From: Sciurus carolinensis
Taxonomy: Eukaryota > Chordata > Mammalia > Rodentia > Sciuridae
Direction of reading: 5' to 3'
Assembly: GCF_902686445.1 (NCBI RefSeq)
Contig: NC_062217.1
Coordinates: 81,611,258 to 81,675,257, forward strand
DNA length: 64,000 nt
Part shown: piece by piece, positions 48,090 through 59,315 of the stretch
Layout: each line of letters opens with the position of its first letter
How positions within the stretch are numbered: position 1 is the first letter of the stretch
The notes under the pieces: generated by a model
The model's database searches: none
Told to the model about the DNA's origin: nothing
What the model saw: the letters and a program-made list of their open reading frames with translations, nothing else
Program-made: the position numbers and the translations under genes

Positions 48090-48440
48090 GGTTACTGTCT
48101 TAATCCCTTTTGTGCTGCTGTCACTGATTACTTGAGACTGGGAAATTTATAATGAATAGAAACTTCCTGGTTCATGTTGATGGAGGCTGGGATATTCAAG
48201 ATCAAGGAGTCACAACTGATGAGGGCCTTCTTGCTGGATTACCCCATGGCAGAAGGGCAAAGAAAGAGCAAGATATCAAACATGGAACCTCAAGTTCTTT
48301 TATAACTGGATTAATGTATCCTTGAGTGTGGAGCCCTCATGACCTAATTACCTCTCATTAGGCTCCACCTCCAAAACTGTTGCATTAAGGACTAAGTTAC
48401 CAACACACAAACTTTGGGACATGTCCAAACCATCACAGCC
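48090..48440 (-). mobile_element. MaLR-type LTR, antisense
   Basis: 'TGTCTTAATCCCTTTTGTGC', 'GATTACTTGAGACTGGGAAA', 'TCATGACCTAATTACCTCTC' and 'CTTTGGGACATGTCCAAACC' are in antisense MaLR order, near full length. Confidence 0.8.
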
Positions 48441-49034
48441 ACCAATGCACAGTGAGGATGGACAGGAAGGACAAGGCCTCCTGGTGCTGGGATCCATGTT
48501 GGAGTGAATGATCTCCCTGACTCCCTGGCTAAGTTGAATCACAAAGTGTAGATACGTAGGAGCCACACTGTCCACTTGCAAACAGAGAGCCAAACTTTAC
48601 TAAGTTATGCTAGAGTAATAAAAGAAATTTGACATTTATTTTCTGTTGAGCAGGGATTTCCTCACACAGTACACTAATAGGTTTCTCAGGCAAACATTGA
48701 ATAAGCAGTCACATGCTAATTCAGTTAAGTAGTTGCAGGAGTCAAACCTATTTTAATCACCAACCATGATATAGTTACTGGAGTAACTACTAAGCTCCAG
48801 TGAAGATAAAAAATAAATACCAAGCAGGCATGTCTCATGTAGTCTACTCTAAAATCCAACAGAACAATCAATGTGACAAACACACAAAAACAAGGATGAA
48901 ATAAGGCAAACATAATAATCTCCTATCTATCACCACCATTAGACCCTCGCCTGCTTTGGCTCATTTTTGTGGTTGGCTAGAATTACATTATATTGTAAAT
49001 TCAATGAAGACAGAAAATCCCTTTGTCCAAAGAA

Positions 49035-49205
49035 AAGGACCCAGGGTTGAGAAGTGGGGAGGGAAGGGGACAAGTGCTGGGGAGTGATGTTGGCCAAATT
49101 ACATTGTCATATTGTGTGTATGCACAAATATGTAATGACAAATTTCACCATTATGTACAACTGCAAGGCACCAATAAAAAATGCAGAAAGAGAGGATAAA
49201 AAAAG
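49035..49205 (+). repeat. L1 3'-end fragment, 5'-truncated
   Basis: A short G-rich tract ('GTGGGGAGGGAAGGGGACAA') is followed by 'CACAAATATGTAATGACAAA', 'CACCATTATGTACAACTGCA' and 'GGCACCAATAAAAAATGCAG'. TCCCTTTG occurs on both sides (about 49018 and 49214), a possible target-site duplication. Confidence 0.75.
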
Positions 49206-49234
49206 AAGGAAGGTCCCTTTGCCAACCTCTAATC

Positions 49235-49290
49235 ATATTAACCCATGGCAGGTGCTCAATAAATGTGTTGAACTCACACATGAATTGATG
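49235..49290 (+). repeat. MIR/L2-type 3' tail
   Basis: 'GGCAGGTGCTCAATAAATGT' followed by 'GTTGAACTCACACATGAATT' is the usual tail of these elements. Confidence 0.55.
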
Positions 49291-51205
49291 TGTCTAAGTC
49301 TTGATTTTAAATATCACCTTGTCATATCTAGAAAAAAATCATTTATGGGTCTTAGGGGCATCTTCTGACTTACATATGAACGATTTCACCTTCCTGGCAT
49401 ATACCGCATTACACTGTCCTTAAAAATGGCTGAGGGGTGCTCACTTCTTACTCCTTATCTCTTGGCCTTTTTGCCCTCAACTTCCTCCACTCCTAACTCA
49501 CCTTCCATCCTGTCCTGTCTTCACTTCAACTGCTCAGGATCCCACTTTTGCTTCAGAGAATGAAAACCTTTCCTAGCGCCGAAGCCTCTTCAGATCTCTC
49601 CTTCCAACTTCTCCCTTGACTTGTCTCCAGCCTCTACTTTGGTTTTAATTCCTACACTTTCCATGCCCACTCAGCAATAATCTTTGATCAAACCCAGACT
49701 AGCCAGGTTCACCACACACGTGTGGAGGAATATAGGTCCCTTCTGTGCAGTTCTCCAGCAAGCCAATGGAAGGTATTACTATCACAAACAGTTCCTTATT
49801 CTCAAATGGACTATGATTCAAAAGTCTATTTGTAAGGTAGTTATTGGGCACTTAGAATCCATTTTCCCAAAGGAACGATGTTACAAATTGTGGTTGGATC
49901 CCAGGGCCTGTTAATGCCTATTTAGCCCAGTTGCTAAAATTTATACTGCAGTCTCTTATTTTAATAAAAAACCAATTACTGAAAGTTACAATGGACTTAG
50001 CTGTTATGAGGGGCATAGGGAGTTGGGGCTGGGGGTTTCATTCCCAGAAAGATAAGAAACATTCCAACATCCTTAATTTGAATTTGCCTTCTAGGTGTTA
50101 ATATTGAACTATATATTTCCAGCTGTTCATTCATGTTCTACAATTTCATTTTCCTTTGCAATTAAAAACACACACAATTTAGTGCCAAAAATAAGCAAAT
50201 GTAACTGATGACTGTCCCTTAGCCATACTGAGCAAAGTCTACTTTTTCCTAGTTGTGTTCTGCAGTAAACCTTGTATTTTTTATCTCAAGGTCAGTGCTG
50301 GCCTTTGCATCTCCCATGTTTGAAATAAAATTATCCTAAAACCATAAACAGAAGAGTGAACACTTCTAGTACCTGGATGAATTTCTAACAATTTAAAGAA
50401 GGCAGAAATTCTTCTTCAAAATCAAATAGTTCTAGCAACTCTGAAATCTATCAAGGCAGGTGCCCTTACTGTCCATGAGCTCAGCAGTGCCATAAGGGAT
50501 TTCTTAGAAGCCAGGGTAGCAGCAGCTGCCTCAGCCCTCACTTTGATGTTCTGCAAATTCCAAGGGGCTCTGAGCTGACCACGCCAAAAGCCAGACTGGT
50601 TCAGGTTTCATTAGCAGCACTTCAACCACATCAGGCTTAGCCTTCAAGTTCAGGAGCAGATATCCTGCTCCTGAATTAATCTTGGGCAAATGAGTATCTA
50701 ATGACTGCCTGTCCTCCAGACCACAGGTTGTTTTGGCGTTTCTTCACCATCCCCCACTCTACCCATCTATTACTCCTGTGCTTTGGTGACTGTCCCCTGA
50801 GTCTTTTCTCACCATGGCCCGCTCCCATTGTTCAGATCATTCCCACTGCCCAGTCTTGCATACCCCAGATAACTGCACCCATCATATTCCTGCCACTTTT
50901 TCTTTCTTTTTGATGATCATTTTCACTTCTAAAACCATCACACCTACTTCTTGGCAGCACTAATATTATCTATGCTATTTCATTTTGGAGACTTAATGGG
51001 TGTAACATAAGTTCGTAAAACTTAACACAATACCCTTATACAACTAATCCCTTGTCAGCCATCACAGTGTGCCAAAACTGATACAAAAGAATTGCACATG
51101 ACCTCTACAGGAGCTGCTGGCAGCAGGCAGAGTGGGCACCCTCATGCTCAGGTGTTTGCTTTCCTCCAATGCATGAGAATCTTCACTTCATGTGTATGCT
51201 TTATT
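49291..51205. other. No gene seen; pyrimidine-rich and unique sequence
   Basis: The part at 49430-49660 has a pyrimidine-rich, L2-like look, but no diagnostic phrase. The remainder is unrecognised. Confidence 0.5.
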
Positions 51206-51290
51206 TTTTCAATTTTTAAAAAATGTTTAGGTATATATGACAGTTGAGTGTATTTTGACATACTATACATACATGGAGCATAACTCATAT
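51206..51290 (-). repeat. L1 3'-end fragment, antisense
   Basis: 'GTATATATGACAGTTGAGTG', 'TATTTTGACATACTATACAT' and 'ACATGGAGCATAACT' match the antisense L1 3' end at 42435-42640. Confidence 0.7.
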
Positions 51291-51589
51291 ATGCTTTCAA
51301 GGACTTTCTGTAATACTAATAATTTTAGGGCATACTAGATAATATCTTACAGGTATCACACCAACATTTTAAAGAAGTATTTGGCTTCTTGCCTGAGAGC
51401 ACCCAGGTACTTGTCTGGTACCCTCTCAAGGTTATCTTTTACTTCTACTTTCTTGAATTTATATTTTTCTACACTGGCCATCCCTAATTCCCACAAAATG
51501 TTTGTATTTCATATAAAAAAATTCGGTCTCAGAGTAAATCAACCCAATTTACTAAATTCACACTAGTATGTATATAATGCTCCTCATTA

Positions 51590-52440
51590 GTATTTTTTGA
51601 TCCTCACCACAATTAAGATGTAGAACATGTTCCATTGCCCAAAGTTCCCTCTTGCCACTCTGCAGGCAAACCCCTCCCCTCATCCCAGCTCCTGACTTCT
51701 ATCACTATAGTTCTGCCTCTTTGAGACTGTTATATAAAATAGAATCAGTTTGTAGTGTCTTCCAAAGAGCCAATTCATTTAGGCCAATGCTTTGAGATCG
51801 ACCACTGTTTCTGAACAGATCAATACATCATTCCTTTTTGTAGCCAAGTAGTAGTCCAAAATATGAATATACCACAATTTGTACATTCATTCACACATTA
51901 TAATACACTCAGGTATATTACAAATAATTTTATGAACAATTTGTGTACTACTAGTCTTTTTATAGATAAACAGTTTTTATTTATCTTAGGTAGAAATATA
52001 AGATTACCTAGTGATACTATATATATAAACACATATAGGGCAAGTTGCAGGTTTCACTTTATAGTAATCGCAAAAAGACTGTTTTCCAAACTGGTTGTGC
52101 CATTTTGGGTACCAAGTAGTCATGTGGGAGTTTTCCAGTTATCCTTCATCTTTACCAACACTTGCATGTTCAGTCTTTTTAATTTTAGCCATCCTGGAAG
52201 GTGTGGAGAGTTAGAATCAGTGGCTTTAATTTGCATTTTCCAAATGACTACTCGTGTTGAACATTTTTTTAGATTTTTATTTTAACTGACAAAATTGCAT
52301 ATTGTACATGGTGTTTTGAAATACATATGTATATTATACATACACATATAGATATTATATAATGTATACTGTAGAATGTCTACATCAAGCTAATTTAATT
52401 AACACATGTATTACAGAACTTCTTTTAATGGGTACTGAAT
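51590..52440 (-). repeat. Old L1 (L1M-type) 3' ends, antisense, probably two pieces
   Basis: 'CACAATTAAGATGTAGAACA', 'AGTGTCTTCCAAAGAGCCAA', 'CAAACTGGTTGTGCCATTTT' and 'TTTGCATTTTCCAAATGACT' are one antisense L1 3' UTR. From about 52270 a second one starts ('TTTTATTTTAACTGACAAAA', 'GTACATGGTGTTTTGAAATA', 'CATCAAGCTAATTTAATTAA'). Confidence 0.82.
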
Positions 52441-53340
52441 TAAATGAATTTCTATTTGCTAGGATGTCAAGACATACAACTAAGAAATCATTTAAGTGGT
52501 ACACCAGGGACAATTTTAATTTTGTGGGGGGAAATTACCAATTGCACACATGAACCCACCCTAAGAATCTCCTTGCAGGGTAACTGGATACCTCATTTTC
52601 AGTTTCTTCTTTTTTACATTTGGAATCTGCAAAAGATCCACATTTTCCTAAAGAGGCATCACAGACAGTGTGAGAGGAGAGATTCAGGAAGTGGTTACTA
52701 ACATGCAAGCATTGATGTTTACTCGCATGTACTTCAGAGACTAGAAAGTTTGAAAACTATCAATCACCACTATTTATTGAAAGAAAATGTGACTGGCAGT
52801 TTTGACAGAGTTCAAATCATTGAGGTTTTAAAAAAATCCTGAAAACATGTACCTCTTTTTATTTCTCAAAAGATATCAAATAACAAACCTAATGTGTTTA
52901 ATTTACTTTCTTCCTCAAAACTACATTTTTATTTTAGTATTAGGAATCCTTTCACTGGCTAAACAAACACATTCTTGAATAGCAATGTATAACAAGATCT
53001 CGAAAATAATTTAAATGCTTTAAGAAGCATTCATTATTTGAATCTCAACTATGGGTCCTTTTTGAAACTTTTCAAAATGTAGACTTCTTCTTAGAGAAAT
53101 ATTTTTGTGCACGAAAATGATTTCAAAGTGTCCCTCCCACAGGAGGAATGTGAAATCAGCACTTGTGATCCATCACTCAACTACACATAAAATGACCCCC
53201 ATGACTCCATGGAACAGTTGCTTGTCACACATCTGCCCAGACAGGGTCTGAAAGTCACTGTATACTTTGGGGAACACAATGAATGACTACCACATTTAGT
53301 ATCATCATACTAATGAGGAATAATTTTACTGTGAACTTTA

Positions 53341-53452
53341 GCCTAATTACTTAATTTCCTAACCTCTTAGGATTAAAAATTTTAACTTGAACATGTCAAT
53401 GACGTAGTCACTGAACTTACTATTTCTAAAGCCTTCTTGATTCTTGGAGGAA
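53341..53452. repeat. Unclassified diverged repeat, copy A
   Basis: It shares 'AATTTCCTAACC' and 'GGATTAAAA' near the start, and a 'CTAGAGGAATT / CTTGGAGGAATT' end, with copy B about 460 bp to the right. By eye identity is roughly 70 percent over about 110 bp. Family unknown. Confidence 0.5.
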
Positions 53453-53799
53453 TTTTCAAGAGCTCAAAGGAAACACAATAGGGATTGAATTTATTAATTA
53501 AAAGAGAAACTACTGCTGAGATTAATTTCTAGACTACCGTATGCAGAGTGCTTTTAATGAAGAAGGTGATTAAGTAGGTCAGGTAAACTTCAGTAAAGCA
53601 TTACTGATCTCATTAAAAATCTACATTTGGCTCACAAGGACAAATGATAATATCTGCCATGTCATCACAAGCAGCACAAGCATCACAACAAGGACCACAG
53701 TCATTTCAATGCTTGATACCCTTTTCTGCTTTATGATAAACCATCTTAAAAAATATGCGAGCTTTTTGAAGCTATCAAAAAAATGAACATAGGCACCTT

Positions 53800-53911
53800 A
53801 ACATAATTATTAAATTTCCTAACCCTTGGGGATTAAAAGATTTTTTAATATTTCAAAGATATAGTTAGTGCACTCACTACTCCTAAAGTCTCCTGGGCTC
53901 CTAGAGGAATT
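53800..53911. repeat. Unclassified diverged repeat, copy B
   Basis: Same orientation as copy A at 53341. The sequence between the copies is not obviously repeated. Confidence 0.5.
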
Positions 53912-54332
53912 ATAATGTGCCCTGACTGTATTTAGCCTTTTGCAAAGAGCACATGGAAATGGCTACAAAAAAATTCTGAAAGAGAAATGGTGAAGGAAGA
54001 TCATTAAAGTTTTCCAAATGCATTTGTGGTAGGTGCAGGCTGTGCAATCAGGCAGAGAAGGGACAGACCAAAGTCATATGGAGAACATAGGAGTGAAGGC
54101 TCACATTTGGCATCTACTGAGGCAAAGGCACAGAACAGAAAGGGCTGGGGATAGGCTGCCACTCACAGGCTTCCAGACTGCAGACCAGCAGATGTGGCCC
54201 CAGTACTAGATAGCACCTGCTAATGGTACCTCCTCAGTGTTCCCCGAACCCACAGGAGCTGGGGTACAGAGAGAGTTATGTGAGAACAAAGAACAGGTGG
54301 ACACAAATCCTTGACTATGTTAGGAAAATACC

Positions 54333-54700
54333 TCATGTTTATGTGGTCACCACACTTAAAATTGGAAATAAAGTCACCCTGTTGTATTCTCAGGGCATTA
54401 GATCAGGAACCCCTCCCCATCCCCTGCAAATGCCCAAGTCCCTGGTATACAATGAAGTACTATTCCCACAGAGCCTAGGCACATACTCCTGCTATACTGT
54501 ACATCATCTCTAGATGATTTATAATACCTAATACAATGTAAATGCTATGGGAACATTTGCTATACTGTATTATTTAGGGAATAATGACAAGGAAAAAAAT
54601 CTGTACATGTTTGGTACAGATACAATTTTCCCCCCAAATATTTTCAATCCATAGTTTGCTGAAACATTGAATGCAGAATCTACAGACACAGCAAGATGAC
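54333..54700 (+). repeat. Tigger-like DNA transposon fragment, copy 1
   Basis: 'GCCCAAGTCCCTGGTATACA', 'CATCATCTCTAGATGATTTA', 'TAATACCTAATACAATGTAA', 'TTTAGGGAATAATGACAAGG' and 'CTGTACATGTTTGGTACAGA' follow the order of a Tigger-group non-autonomous element. The terminal inverted repeats are degenerate. A shorter related copy lies about 2 kb to the right. Confidence 0.65.
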
Positions 54701-54792
54701 AGTACTTTCCAAATGAGGTTCCTGTTGGTAAAGGCAGCAGCATAACTTGTTATATACAGATTTTTATTTCTATTTATTTTTTATTTACTTAT

Positions 54793-54878
54793 TTTTTGTG
54801 CGGTACTGGGTATTGAACCCAGGGCCTTGTGCTTGTGAGGCAAGCACTCTACCAACTGAGCTATATTCCCATCCCTAT
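54793..54878 (-). mobile_element. ID-type SINE, antisense
   Basis: A T-rich tail from about 54760 is followed by 'GGTACTGGGTATTGAACCCA', 'GAGGCAAGCACTCTACCAAC' and 'TGAGCTATATTCCCATCCCT'. Confidence 0.92.
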
Positions 54879-55184
54879 ACAAATTTTTAAAAGAAATAAA
54901 TTAAATAATAGAAATAAGCAAAAGATATACAAAAAGTCTCATTTCTCCAACAGACCCTGGCACTGAAGACAAGAATGAGGACAGAGTTCCCTGGACACAT
55001 ATTCCTGGCCAGAAGGCTCCCCTGGTTGTGCAGAAGCAATAACCAAACTGAGCAGATAAGGGCAGGCTTTGGGGCAGGTTGGAACACTACACATTCTTTT
55101 CTCCACACAGACTGGCAAAGAATCAAGATCATGGAAATGGAAGTTTACAATATAAAGCAAAGTTTAAAAATTCTAGAATTAATC

Positions 55185-55450
55185 TTTAGCCAGTATGGGC
55201 CTATTATGTGCACAAGATTTGAGGGTCTGAAGAATCCCAGGGAGAAAGAATAACAACAAAGGCACAGAGGAGCCAGAGATCACTACACATCTGTCATGGT
55301 CAGGCAGTAAGTATCTGAGACATATAAGGAGAGTGAACCAAAGGCCAGAGGCAAGAAAGTGACAGAAGGTGAGGAGTCTGGCAGACCAGGGAGAAGCATG
55401 TGGATTCATCCCAGAGCCTACAGAAGAGCTGCAAAGCCTTCTACAGACAA
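55185..55450 (-). repeat. Possible L2 relic, antisense
   Basis: Some L2-type phrases occur ('CCAAAGGCCAGAGGCAAGAA', 'CCAGGGAGAAGCATGTGGAT'). There is no clear end. A 19-bp A run follows at about 55449. Confidence 0.35.
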
Positions 55451-56330
55451 AAAAAAAAAAAAAAAAATACTGTACTCAGATATTCATTTGCAGATGTCCA
55501 AATCATAGTGCAGAAGATACACTGAAATAAGACCACAGATCAGTTAAAAATGCTTCTGATGCTGAGAGTCTAACTCTGATTGTGGTAAGAGACAAAACCC
55601 AGAAAACATATTTAAGAAAAAGATCAAAGAATGTTTGGTCAATGGTCAGAGGACCAGGGAGGAAGCAGGGATAAGTAGTAAGCACCTGGCTAGGTGGATA
55701 AAGGAAGCTGAATAGTGGATAAGGAACACAGAAGGACTGAAGAAGAGCTGGGGAGTGTGTGATGGGGATCAGAGGATGCTGAATTTTAACTTGGTGGTAA
55801 ACTTTATCCTGGCAAGATGATAGAAGGTGAGGGTTGGAAAGTCTACCCAAGGCCTGAACCCCAGGGTTGCTCTCAAGGGACACTGCTACCTGGACCTCTA
55901 CTCCCATAGTCAACATTTGTAAAATTCCAACTAAATATCCAGCAGTTGTCACTTCGTGGCTCATATAACCTCCTAATCAGGGATGGCTGAAGAAGAGAAA
56001 AAGGAACCAAAGGTAAGGCCGTTCCTTACCATTCCCCCTGGGTGAAAACAAACAAACAAACAAATCACCCAGCAAATAGCACATACCAAAAAAGTGCTTG
56101 CCATCCTTTATTTGGTGAGTATTTGCTGCTTCCTGAACTCCTGACTGTGGGAAGAGCAACCGCTCCAGCAGCCATGGGTCCCGTGCAATCCTCTGCTTGG
56201 GTCTCTCCCTCTGTATGTGTTATGACAATGACCTTCTACTGAAATTTTGAAAAGTATTGGAGACGTTAGCTTGGGAGGTCACTTATCCAGTAAGTGGTTA
56301 TGGAATATTGACCATGGGGACACAAGCAGT

Positions 56331-56545
56331 TCATGTTTATGTGGTCACCACATTTAAAATTGGAAACAAAGTCATCTTGTTGTATTCTCAGGGGATTAGA
56401 TCAGGGCATTTGTTCTCCCATCCCCCACAGATGCCCATGTCCCTGATATACAACGGAGTACTATTTGCACAGAACCTACGCACATACCTCTGCATACTGT
56501 AAATCATCTCTAGATTATTTATAATACCTAACACAATGTATTAGG
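56331..56545 (+). repeat. Tigger-like DNA transposon fragment, copy 2
   Basis: It matches copy 1 from 'TCATGTTTATGTGGTCACCA' to 'TAATACCTAACACAATGTAT', with differences at roughly one base in eight. It stops where copy 1 continues. Confidence 0.65.
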
Positions 56546-56599
56546 GTCCTGAACTCCAAAGATTCTCTCAAGGCTAGTGAGGACACAGACACTATGAAA

Positions 56600-56690
56600 C
56601 GAATACAGAACATAATGCCACAAGCTGTAAGTGCCAGGGAGGAAACTCAAGGAGGGTTTAGGAAGCAGAGACCTCTCTGAGGTTGGCTTA
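56600..56690 (-). repeat. Possible L2 relic, antisense
   Basis: 'GTAAGTGCCAGGGAGGAAAC' and 'GAGACCTCTCTGAGGTTGGC' fit antisense L2. Short. Confidence 0.4.
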
Positions 56691-57331
56691 TTCTGACTTA
56701 GGGGCAGAGGCACAATGTACGCTGAGGTGCACGAAAGGTACTTCCCAACCATTTCAGTGGCTAGGAAATATAATCCTACAAATATAATCACACAAAGTCA
56801 GGAGATTCCACATGAAAACTCTGATATCCAGCTTCTTTTGAAAAATTACAGTATCTGACAGTCCTGGGTCCACGTGCCCACGAGACAACAGTCTGCTCAT
56901 CTCTAAGAAATAGTTGCACACCCATCTCCCAGTTGCCATGGCCTCCTTGATACTGGAACAGAGTCTCACCGGCTATTAGGTGTGTGTTGCTTGTTCCTCT
57001 GTGCCAGTCTCACCAATAAAAGTGGAACATATACTACTAAGGCAGATGTAGGTATGGGTTTAGAAATACAGGTCCACACGGGGCACACCATTATATTCCT
57101 GTACCTGCTTATCTTGTAAGCACTGTATATTTACATCTCTCTTGGAACAAAAGTCACCCAAAAACCAAGTCTCTTGAGGAGCTTTTCAGGGTTGTCATGG
57201 GCTGTTTTCAACATAGGCACAGTGCCAGATTCTATATTCCATCTAGTGTACAGAAGGCTCAACCTCCAAAATTAAACTAGCAACTTTAAGCAGTTTTAAT
57301 TTTTGTATGTTCTATACAAAAACCAAAAAAG

Positions 57332-57500
57332 GACCAGACATGGTGGAGCACACTTGTAATCCAAGCTACTTGGGAGTGTGAGACAGGATCACAAATTTGA
57401 GGCCAGCCTGGGCAACTTAGTGAGACTCTCTAAATAAAATAAAAGGACTAGGGATGTAGTTCAGTGGGAGAGAATCACTGAACTTAATCCCCAGTACCGT
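57332..57500 (+). mobile_element. B1-dID (MEN-type) SINE, shortened
   Basis: The B1 half is 'GGACCAGACATGGTGGAGCA' to 'GGCAACTTAGTGAGACTCTC'. The ID half is 'GGACTAGGGATGTAGTTCAG' to 'TTAATCCCCAGTACCGTATG' with a gap in its middle. Confidence 0.9.
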
Positions 57501-58034
57501 ATGCACACAGTATATCCATAGGAATAAGGATTTCTTGAAGATTTTAAAAATTGCTTTGTGTAGAGAATTCACCTTCTAATATATATTCACATGCATACAC
57601 ATATGAACACATACCCAACACACACAAGTGTCAACTTTACTATTTAAAACTTTGAATAGGATGGCAAATAAACTGAAAGGAGTTAGTGACTTCTAGTGTC
57701 CCTATGAAAGTTTCCTTCTTCCTATACCTATCTTTGGATTTCCAAGATGCAGTACTAAAATGATTGAGAAATGAGATGAAAAATTATTCTGGAGGAAATA
57801 TATTTTCATAAAATATATGAAAATTTATCATCTATCTATAGGAAATACATATAGGTGCAAGAGAACAGAAGAATGACTTTGATATTTTTGTTATGACTAC
57901 CTAAAAGGTTAGTATTCATCTATCCTTCCAGGTATTCACATACATACATTCATACATATACAACACATATGCATATATTATTTTTTAAAAACATATCCAA
58001 AATCAAGTTTGTAAATCTTAGGAAACAATTTCTA

Positions 58035-58200
58035 GGATCAACAAATATTTACAAGGCTGTTACATGTAAGTGATTCTCCAGGTTCTAGGCTATAAAGATA
58101 AATAGCCCCCTGCCGACATCCTCAAGGGAATTACCTTCTATCAGGGACACAGGAATAAAAGAAAACAGAATAAGTGCTATGACTGAGGACTGTTTAAAAA
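58035..58200 (-). repeat. L2 LINE relic, antisense
   Basis: 'CAACAAATATTTACAAGGCT', 'TCCAGGTTCTAGGCTATAAA' and 'AATAAGTGCTATGACTGAGG' are in antisense L2 order. Confidence 0.65.
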
Positions 58201-58844
58201 AAAAAGATGAAGAATGATCATATAAATGAAAGAAAGGAATACTAACAGGGGAGAAGCAGGAGCAGGAGGATACTACTGGTATGATGGAGGTTAGTTTATA
58301 ACTGAGTCCACTTTTAAAAAGGAGTAATATGAGGAAAGTGATAGAGACATGCAAATGCACAAAAGGGCCCACCAGCAAAGGAAATGGCTCTCCATAAGGA
58401 ACTGCTGCTGGACGATCATGCTTTCCCCGCTGACACATGTGGAAGCCACACTAGAGCACTGGAAAGGTGGGTTGGGGACACAAGGCAAAGATGCTGGTGT
58501 AAGATATCTGCATTTCTAAATTCTATAAGAAAAATGTTTCAGGGCTCAGTCCAAAGACCTTTCCCTCCTGTGTCTTTGCAGATCTGATCTGGTCTGACCT
58601 TAAATACCACCTATATGTTAAGACTCTTGGATTTATATCTCTGAGTACAAGTGTTACCCCAAATTCCAGACCCAAACATCCAACCACCTAATTCACCCTC
58701 CACAGAGTAATGCAATGAGACAACCTAAGACACCAGGTCCCAAACTGAGTTCCTGGTTCCCTCCCTTGCAGCCTGCTCTCTCCTACTTGAGACAGTGAGC
58801 AAACAGCAACCATGGGGACATGACAGTGGACACTTTCTTCCTTA

Positions 58845-59315
58845 TTAATTCAGGACAACTCCATTCTTCTAGGTACTCATGTCAAAAATATTGAGGTCAT
58901 TTTCCTTCCTTTCTCTCACACCTCACATATTCAATCCAGCAGCAAATCATGTCACCTGTGCCTGAGAAATGCAATCCTGACCATATCTCACCAGGACACA
59001 GTCACTTGCCTCCCCACCTGGCCCACTGCAACATACTCTTCCTGATGTCACCTTCTCAGGGAAGCCCTTTCACTGTGTCAAATCATACTCCCCCATGCAA
59101 GCTCCTCACTCCCACCTCCTCCTTTATTTCCCTGGTGGCAGTTACCATGTGCCACCTTCTCTATCATTTCCTTTTGTCTTCTGCCCCCTGCCTGCTCTCC
59201 CTGCTAGAATATCAGGTCCTGGGGACCAGGGATTTCTTGGCTGACTCTTTAACTGGTGCATCTTCATGGTCCCACACAGAGCCTGGCTATGGGATATATC
59301 TGAATCTCTACAGAA
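58845..59315 (+). repeat. L2 LINE relic
   Basis: Sense L2 order: 'CATATTCAATCCAGCAGCAA', 'GATGTCACCTTCTCAGGGAA', 'GCTAGAATATCAGGTCCTGG' and 'CACACAGAGCCTGGCTATGG'. Ancient and degenerate; ORFs here are not genes. Confidence 0.75.

Noticed and set aside
51863..52285. 140-codon plus-strand ORF
   Set aside because: It is the antisense strand of an old L1 3' end.
55503..55964. 153-codon minus-strand ORF
   Set aside because: No recognisable domain or conserved motif. It lies in low-information intronic sequence and is probably chance.
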